IMG/VR virus record: IMGVR_UViG_3300020185_000260
Location: 1 to 24,169 of that record
Source: a virus
DNA: 24,169 nucleotides
Strand: one strand, 5' to 3'
Below the pieces are notes generated by a model that saw nothing but the letters and a program-made list of their open reading frames with translations, did not search any database and was not told the DNA's origin. This document shows positions 1-6,100 of this stretch, piece after piece. Position 1 is the first letter of the stretch, and each line of letters opens with the position of its first letter. Position numbers and translations under genes: made by a program.

Positions 1-440
1 GAACCACCCGCAACGGTCATCACTGTAGCGCTGGCATTATCATCGATGCCTGTAGAGGTCAGATTACCCACAGTTACAGCGTTAGTGGTTGTCGCACCAC
101 GACCTGTGACGGCGTCTAGAGTATCTGTTTCCGCGTAGGAAAAAGCTTCTTCAATAATCCCTGCGGTGATCCGCAGTTCCGCCTTGTCGGCTGTGGAAAA
201 AGAGCGAGCCGTCGTCCCTTCCTGCGCCCTGACCACCGTTAAGGTGTTTCCAGAAATGGCCGTTACCTTAACAATCTCCAGTGCATCTGCATCACCCGCC
301 TCGGCTAAAGTACATAGGGTATGATCGCCCGACCCCAGTGTCGGCCACGCAGAAGCATCCACTACAGCAATGCTAGTAGCGGATGAGGTAATGCCTGAAG
401 AGAGCGTAGTCTTGGCGTTATTGCTAAACTTAACCGCCAT
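1..440 (-). CDS. Phage tail fibre / appendage protein, N-terminal part (runs off left edge)
   Basis: The first 146 codons are present and the gene continues beyond base 1. The start is ATG at 440, preceded by a strong AAAAAGGAG ribosome site about 7 nt upstream. The protein begins MAVKFSNNAKTTLSSGI and contains the pattern EIVKVTAISGNTLTVVRAQ followed by EGTTARSF, which I recognise as the N-terminal domain of many fibre or virion-appendage proteins of aquatic phages. The rest is rich in Ser, Thr, Ala and Gly, typical of beta-structured fibres. It is the last gene seen in the fibre block, so it is probably a virion surface protein that contacts the host. The receptor-binding tip would lie outside the window, so its specificity cannot be read. 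Confidence 0.75.
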   Translation of the reverse strand, partial: MAVKFSNNAKTTLSSGITSSATSIAVVDASAWPTLGSGDHTLCTLAEAGDADALEIVKVTAISGNTLTVVRAQEGTTARSFSTADKAELRITAGIIEEAFSYAETDTLDAVTGRGATTTNAVTVGNLTSTGIDDNASATVMTVAGG

Positions 441-454
441 CAAAAGACTCCTTT

Positions 455-877
455 TTAACTAACGGTTACGGCCCAGCTTATCGTCATCGAGTCAGACGCG
501 CCTTTATTTACAACACTGAAAACCGTGCGACACAGCATCGTTCCACTAGAAGCCGCATTGAACAAGCCGGCCTCAGTGACTGCGCCCGTGCCGTTTCCTG
601 CGCCAAAGGTAGCGGAATAAGTAACAACCGCACCCGAAACACTGGATGTGGCGGATTGACGGTCGAGTTCTGAGCCTAGCGCCGTATCGCCTGCCGCTGC
701 TGCCGTAGACCCGCTGCCAATAGCCATGTTGCTCATGACGTTAAAAGATGTTCCGATCATCCTAGCCGCAACAAATGCCTTTCCTGTCGTGACAACCAAG
801 TTGTCAATTTCCTGAACCACGTTGTCGTTGATTGAAATGATGAGCCGTCCGGTCATCTTCATGTCGTCTTTAAACAT
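455..877 (-). CDS. Small phage structural protein, fibre/baseplate-associated (140 aa)
   Basis: The start at ATG 877 is supported by a GTAGGAG ribosome site 7 nt upstream, although two further in-frame ATGs follow within 8 codons. The protein carries the segment NMAIGSGSTAAAAGDTALGS and then TEAGLFNA, a pattern I recognise from small conserved phage virion proteins encoded beside fibre genes. It is predicted to be mostly beta strand, with no transmembrane segment or signal peptide. It sits 14 nt upstream of the fibre gene and 10 nt downstream of the repeat protein, so all three are probably co-transcribed. A fibre-attachment or decoration role is inferred from position only; no enzymatic motif is visible. 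Confidence 0.65.
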   Translation of the reverse strand: MFKDDMKMTGRLIISINDNVVQEIDNLVVTTGKAFVAARMIGTSFNVMSNMAIGSGSTAAAAGDTALGSELDRQSATSSVSGAVVTYSATFGAGNGTGAVTEAGLFNAASSGTMLCRTVFSVVNKGASDSMTISWAVTVS

Positions 878-887
878 TCCGTTTCTC

Positions 888-1799
888 CTACTCGTTAAAT
901 GCTAAAGCGTTAAAAACGCTGTTGTTAAATTGGCTGGATGTTCCAGAAGTTAGATTTACCGTTATCGAGTCTGAAACTCCAAAAACCTCCGAGAGATTTC
1001 TGTTAAAGGCAATTGATGGAGAGTCAGCTACTGACATGCTGTCTGACTTCCCAAGCGCCGAAGAAAAGATTAGATCCTCAGAAGTAGAGAGCGCTTCTGA
1101 CAAATCAGAAGCCATCTGCTTTGATAGCTCCTCCTGAACTTGCAGTGTGTCTAATACTGATTTTTGGGCGGCGAGCGCGAGGCTTTCTGTGACGCCAAAG
1201 ACGTTGCCCTTGTCGAGATTCGTTTCTTTGGACAGATCACCGATGCTCGCCAAGTCATCCATGGTGAAGGCGTCTGAGAAAGATCTGCTAAATGCCACGA
1301 CCTTGGTGAGCGTCTCTACCGCTGAAACCGAATCGCTCTTAGCAAGCTCCGGTGTCAAAGAAGCAGCGTCTGATACGGACAGGCTATCTATTTGAGCAGT
1401 GCCAAAACTAATACTGTGAATTTCAGCAACAGAGGCAGAGTCAGTAAAAGTTCGGCCAAAGGTTATAGACTTACTAAAAACGTCAGTAACCCCGACCGCA
1501 TCGCTCTCAGCCTTGCCTACGGAGAATGCTGTCAATTCGGCGAGGCCAAATGAATCTGCTTCTGATTTTGTTACCGACAATGTCGCCAGTTCTGCCACAG
1601 CCATTGAGTCAGTGAGGAATCGGTTGAGAGACTCGGCGATAACAAGGTAGCTCGCTTCCAAGTTGATGTATTCGAGGCCAGCCTGTATATCGGCAAAGCT
1701 AACTCTGAGGCTTGTGTTTACTGAATCGGAGGCAAACGAAATCGCCGCTCTTTTGGCGGAGGCGCGTACTCTAGAAAATGAGTAGGACGCTCTAAGCAT
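888..1799 (-). CDS. Ser-rich repeat protein, probable fibre or adhesin (303 aa)
   Basis: From about residue 60 to the end the protein is built of roughly 11-12 imperfect units of 18-21 residues. Units follow the pattern Asp/Glu-Ser/Ala-hydrophobic-x-Val/Leu-x-Glu/Asp, a hydrophobic stretch, then Lys/Arg and Ser/Thr. Examples are DSMAVAEL, DSFGLAEL, DAVGVTDV, DSASVAEI, DSLSVSDA, DSVSAVET and DSMSVADS. Such periodic units are typical of fibrous, often trimeric, phage stalks. There are no cysteines, signal peptide or membrane segment. The ATG overlaps the upstream gene's TAA by one base (TAATG), implying translational coupling. It lies between a BppU-like protein and two fibre-type genes, so a stalk or spacer fibre is the best guess; sequence identity to known fibres is not obvious. 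Confidence 0.6.
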   Translation of the reverse strand: MLRASYSFSRVRASAKRAAISFASDSVNTSLRVSFADIQAGLEYINLEASYLVIAESLNRFLTDSMAVAELATLSVTKSEADSFGLAELTAFSVGKAESDAVGVTDVFSKSITFGRTFTDSASVAEIHSISFGTAQIDSLSVSDAASLTPELAKSDSVSAVETLTKVVAFSRSFSDAFTMDDLASIGDLSKETNLDKGNVFGVTESLALAAQKSVLDTLQVQEELSKQMASDLSEALSTSEDLIFSSALGKSDSMSVADSPSIAFNRNLSEVFGVSDSITVNLTSGTSSQFNNSVFNALAFNE

Positions 1800-2176
1800 T
1801 AGTCAAAATCTTCCCGAATCTTCAGCTTCAGTAAGTCATTGACGGTCTGCTTTCCGCCGCCGCTGTAGGAAATTTCTACTTCTGCCTCAAACAGCCCGGC
1901 CTCACTAAGCGTTCCAGCTGGAAAGTTTGTAAACGCTTTACCATCTGTTGCTGGGTTAGGGGTTGTCATGGTCAATGTGCTATGTACTGTGGTTGACCCT
2001 ACTTTTCGGATTCGCATAACAACGGTTGCGCCCGTAAGATCAATCGGGTCCCAAGTGGCAGAATTGTTAGGGTCCAGGACTTGCCCAGGCGCAGCTTTGT
2101 TTGAGTCACGCAGAGTCACAGTGACCTCTGGGAGTGTATCTCCCACCACCAAATTAATTGTGTCTGAGTACGCCAT
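1799..2176 (-). CDS. BppU-like N-terminal baseplate/fibre adaptor domain protein (125 aa)
   Basis: The sequence begins MAYSDTINLVVGDTLPEVTV and continues with PIDLTGATVVMRIRK, a late SEAGLFEAEVEISYSGG and a closing LKLKIRED. This is the layout of the Ig-like N-terminal domain found in BppU-type upper baseplate proteins and related phage adaptors, which anchors receptor-binding proteins to the virion. At 125 residues it is essentially this single domain with no receptor-binding extension. The ATG at 2176 has AGAGG about 8 nt upstream. It is the first gene after the promoter at 2197-2225 and is coupled to the repeat protein by a one-base overlap, so it opens the fibre operon. Confidence 0.65.
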   Translation of the reverse strand: MAYSDTINLVVGDTLPEVTVTLRDSNKAAPGQVLDPNNSATWDPIDLTGATVVMRIRKVGSTTVHSTLTMTTPNPATDGKAFTNFPAGTLSEAGLFEAEVEISYSGGGKQTVNDLLKLKIREDFD

Positions 2177-2196
2177 AGTTATTCCTCTGCAGCATT

Positions 2197-2225
2197 ATAT
2201 TACCACTACTAATATCTTTTAGTAA
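2197..2225 (-). promoter_or_regulatory. Predicted late promoter upstream of the fibre block
   Basis: Read on the minus strand: TTACTA, a 17-nt spacer containing ATATTA, then TAATAT. A start near 2190 would give a leader of about 13 nt that contains the AGAGG ribosome site of the gene at 2176. The core ATATTAG-N4-GGTAATATA (2196-2215) is nearly identical to the element upstream of the terminase block. The -35 box lies in the 3' end of the endolysin gene. The match to sigma70 is moderate (3/6 and 4/6); the support comes from recurrence at three sites. Confidence 0.5.
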
Positions 2226-2566
2226 GCCCAAACCACTGGTTCTGAGTTTCGAATATCGACGTGAACGAAGGTTTTAGCCACCCCAATACCCCCAAAACCA
2301 AGCTCAAGGGCGTGTTTAATTATTGCTCTGCGCTGCGCGCCATTGCTTACAGTGATATCTGCAGCAATTCCTTGAGCGTGAGTACCGGGGGTCTGCTTAG
2401 CAGCCTCGATACTGTGTCTTTCCGACCTAAAACCTGACGTTACGTTGAACGAAAAACCGCATCGCGCTCTCAACTCGTCCAAACTAAGCAGGAACTCAGA
2501 TTTCATGTCGTTCTCACCTGTCTCTGAGCAATCAAACTCAGCTATGTCGAAGTATCGATAACTCAC
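2219..2566 (-). CDS. Endolysin, M15-family zinc peptidase (115 aa)
   Basis: The protein cleaves peptide cross-links of peptidoglycan at the end of infection. It has the M15 core in order: SGFRSERH (residues 44-51), GTHAQGIAADI (61-71) and FVHVDIR (100-106). H63, D70 and H102 are the expected zinc ligands, with D104 in the catalytic HxD motif. C13 and C36 flank a conserved CSETGEN stretch. The size fits single-domain phage endolysins of this type; no signal peptide or wall-binding domain is present, so release depends on the adjacent holin. The start is GTG at 2566, overlapping the TGA of the preceding membrane protein (GTGA). A later ATG at 2506 has a good ribosome site, but using it would remove the conserved N-terminal motif. 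Confidence 0.92.
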   Translation of the reverse strand: MSYRYFDIAEFDCSETGENDMKSEFLLSLDELRARCGFSFNVTSGFRSERHSIEAAKQTPGTHAQGIAADITVSNGAQRRAIIKHALELGFGGIGVAKTFVHVDIRNSEPVVWAY

Positions 2567-2763
2567 TCTTTACGTCCCGACCCCAGAAACAATCCAAAAG
2601 CGCCTGTGAGCGCTCCGGTCATGACACTCACCAAGGATGCCTGCTGCGTGTTGGGGTCAGGCAGCGACATGAACCAGTCCAACGTGTTCCATGTCATAGC
2701 CATCATCGTCAAAATTAGTAATCTCGGGATGATTCTCCACCTGTCAAACGTCTCAGGACTCAT
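2563..2763 (-). CDS. Small two-helix membrane protein of the lysis cassette (66 aa)
   Basis: Two hydrophobic helices are visible: about residues 11-32 (IIPRLLILTMMAMTW onward) and 42-63 (SLVSVMTGALTGAFGLFLGS), separated by a short polar loop with LPDPN. Both ends are charged. It overlaps the upstream holin by ATGA and the endolysin by GTGA, so the three genes are translationally coupled. The size and topology fit a class II holin, an antiholin or a holin partner. The sequence type recurs beside M15 endolysins in aquatic phages, but I cannot say which membrane protein is the pore former. Confidence 0.75.
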   Translation of the reverse strand: MSPETFDRWRIIPRLLILTMMAMTWNTLDWFMSLPDPNTQQASLVSVMTGALTGAFGLFLGSGRKE

Positions 2764-3158
2764 TTGTCGCGATGCACCCCTTTAAGCTTTTCGAAGGTGC
2801 GTAAGCCACCTAGGCCCAACATACCCATAAGCACTGGAAGCATTTCGCTTAGATCCAAGGCCGGTAACAAAACATCCACACCAGATAAACCACAGATAAA
2901 ATTCCCAAGAGGGACGCAGATAAAATTAAACGCCATTCCGCTAACACAGACCCACCCAACCGCTGGCCGCCATCCAGACACGAAGAGCGAAGAACTTTTA
3001 GCTTCTTCTTTGTTAACCGCAATCTGGGCTTTAGCCAACTCCTGAGCGTGTCTTTCAGCCAGCGTAGATATTTCATGGGCGAGTCTGCTCCTTTCATCTG
3101 CGTCAGGAATAAATTTGTCTAATAAACCAGTAACGGGGGCTATCAAGGCTTCCAACAT
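2760..3158 (-). CDS. Holin, 3TM family (132 aa)
   Basis: This resembles the three-transmembrane holin family also known from gene-transfer-agent release (Pfam-type GTA holin 3TM). The N-terminal half is a charged amphipathic helix (about residues 15-58, rich in Ala, Glu and Lys). It is followed by the family's signature SGWRPAVGWVCVSGMAFNFI (about 61-80) and further hydrophobic stretches to about residue 120, ending in a basic tail. The ATG at 3158 is preceded by TAGGAG, in which the TAG is the stop of the giant virion gene. It would open the inner membrane so that the M15 enzyme encoded two genes downstream can reach the wall. Confidence 0.85.
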   Translation of the reverse strand: MLEALIAPVTGLLDKFIPDADERSRLAHEISTLAERHAQELAKAQIAVNKEEAKSSSLFVSGWRPAVGWVCVSGMAFNFICVPLGNFICGLSGVDVLLPALDLSEMLPVLMGMLGLGGLRTFEKLKGVHRDK

Positions 3159-3167
3159 TTTTGTCTC

Positions 3168-6100
3168 CTACAGCTGGTTGTATATTGGTGCTAAGCGATT
3201 GTTAAATGTCCTATCTACGCGCCAGCCGTTCTGAAATGCCTCTTCAATAGTTTCTGCAGTAGGTCCAAGCAAACTAAATATGGCCGAGTTACCCCACTCT
3301 GCGTTCTGATGCGCCATCCGGGCCATGCTCATAGGCCCTAAGAAGCCAGACTTGTCGACGATCTCGTACCAGTAGTCATCCCAGTCCATTTTGTCGGAAC
3401 GGAAATACTTGTCGTCAGCTTCTTTTCCCGGCAACAGCCACGCCAAACCGTTCTTAGCATGCTCACGTAACTCCATACCCATCATGGCAAGCGGCATTGT
3501 TGCTACTGCGGTGAGCAACAGGATCGAGGAAACTGCTGTCAACTGCGCCATTCCGGTAGTGTCATCAGTACGAGCATTTGCCTCGCGTAATACGCCGCCC
3601 ATAATAGTTTTGTAGTAGCTATAGAAATATGCCTTTAGCTGCCACACTAATGCGAAACGAGGATCAGAAGCCCATACTGGACGCTCTGCAGCGTTCGGAC
3701 GCATGATTGATGACTCTACAAACCTAGCTAAAGCGTCTCGAACCTTAGCCCCTTCAGCCGTGTCAAAGCTCTTGCCGCCCTCGTGCCAAGCCATAATCTC
3801 TTCAGCAGTAACGCCAAGCTCTTCGAGATAGCGAGTAGAGTTCGGATTATTAAACTCGTTGCGAGCGTGGTTCATCAGAAATTGCACGCCCATATTTGAA
3901 GCAAACTCACGACTAAACTTGGTAAAAAAATCAAGGCCGATTAGCCGAAAAAAACCGTCTGACAGCTTACGGACCATCGGGTCCATATAGTCCTGCTCTG
4001 CCTGTGTTACCCATGCGTTTGCTACCGTCTCGCTAGTAACAACCCCTATGTCCCTGGCAAGTTGCTGTGCTTCATCACGGTCTTTTACGGTGGCTACGAT
4101 TTGCTTGAAGCCAACCCACAAGCCGCTAAAGTCCTTGTGGTTAATAATTGGACCCGCAAGGTCTGGCAAAGAAGCAATTGTGGCGAACGGCAGGATTGTT
4201 ACAAACTGCAGGAACTGACCCCAGCTATTTAACTTCCGCATCCACGGAGCTATCGGCTGCTTTTGATAGCCCAAGTAACTACTAATCACGTCCTCGGCAG
4301 TCTTACGATCTTCGTCTGATAACGCCGCTAGTCTTGCTTGCAGCGCCTCCGGTCCACCAGTGGCTTTGTTAAATTCAACACGCTTAATTACATGGCGCAT
4401 GTAATCGATGAATGCAGCGTCCGGTGCGTTTACGAAGTCACCCAATATAGCTCGGTCTTTTATATTCGCTGTCAGCTTGATGGCCTGTTCGACGGCAGCT
4501 GCCGGGTTCGTCGGGTCTATTGCGGGCTCTTCTTCAATAGACTGACCGAGCTTCACAAGGCGGTCGATTGCCGCGTCAACAGTTTTTGCGTCAATGGTTG
4601 GGTCATTATCAAGTAACAACTGCTTAAACTCTACGCGACGCTCTGTAATCTCAAACAGGTTTAGTGAGATTGGGAAATAATCGAGCCGCTTGCCGATACC
4701 CGTATTACTGGGCTCAATATATTCTTCGTAGAACGCCTCTAAGTAGTCTCGTATCTGCCGTGGTACACCAGTAAGCTCAGCAGTTGGGGTACTCGCAAAA
4801 GCCGCTTTAAATCCGTCTTGTACTTCTGGCGAACTCATGTCACCAATCTCACGCTCGAAACGGTTTTTCCACCGACCAATAGTGACGTTGGTTGCTCGCA
4901 GGAATCCCAGCTTGCCTCGCGCCGCCAAATCTTGAGCGCGCACATAAAACATATCTGCAATCTCGTCCCCAGCAACTTTCCGAAGAATGTTATCTGCAGG
5001 GAGTAGTAAGCTACGGATCGCGCTTGCAAGGTTGCTTTTTGTAACCTTGCTATAGGCTCGTGCAACAGATCGTGCCCCTGGAAGGTCTTGCGTCTGTTCC
5101 ACAATGTCGGGGATTAGTGTCTGTTGCAGCGTGGTGGTGTTGGTTACCTCAGTGTGAGTCGCTGCTGAACCCAACACACCTTCAATGTATTGCTCAAAAG
5201 TCTCGTTTACTACATCGTACTCAGCGAATATGCGCTTAAAATTCGGGCTCGTTATACTGTTAAATAGGTTTTTCATACGGCGCGCTAACTTCTTAAAGTG
5301 GCGCTCAGTCAGACTACGGGCCTGCCTATTGATGTACTGCTTGGTTGCCCAACGAGCTACTTGATCGGCATACCATTCTTCAAAACCAAGCAGTTCCGGT
5401 ACACCACGCTGATCAGGTCTTAGCGTTTCATAGCTTTTATATTTAGGGCTATTCTTATAAGCCTCTTCTAGGCGTTTACGCAGAGCCGGGTTAGCCATTC
5501 CTTTTTTCTGCTCCTGTCTAAACAGAGCATGTCCAATCTCATGAGCGATTACCAAGGCATCTGCCATGGCATTCCCAGTCTCCCTTATAATAATGGTGTT
5601 GGTATCTGAGGAGTAAAAGCCCATAGTAGTTTTTCTTTCTCGCAGAAGATTCCGCAATCGAATTACATCAGTCGCGATCTCCGGCCTGAAATTAGCTCGT
5701 ATTTCGGCATCTGACATTTTGTCTACTATTGAAAAGCTAACAACGCTAGGTCGCTCATCAAGCTCTAATGTGTCTAGCAATTGATCGTGTACGCCCTTTA
5801 CAAGGGGGTCACTATCCCAAGTCGCAGTTGGGCGCAAAGGTTGAGATGGTTCTACAGAAGCCTTTGTAGAAGGTGCTGCGCCTCTTCGTCGATCAGGATC
5901 TCCGCCAAATGCCTCATCACGGGTAGGCTCCTGCAGCCCTATTTCTTGGCTTTCCATCCCAGCACGCTCAGACGCGGGCGCAACTTTAGCGGGAACCGTG
6001 TTAATCACGGACTCTTCACGCGCCTCCTGAGTATCAACTTCGGGGTCGAAGTCTCGACTAACAGTATCAGTTTGGCCCCTACCAAAATCATTCGGCAGCG

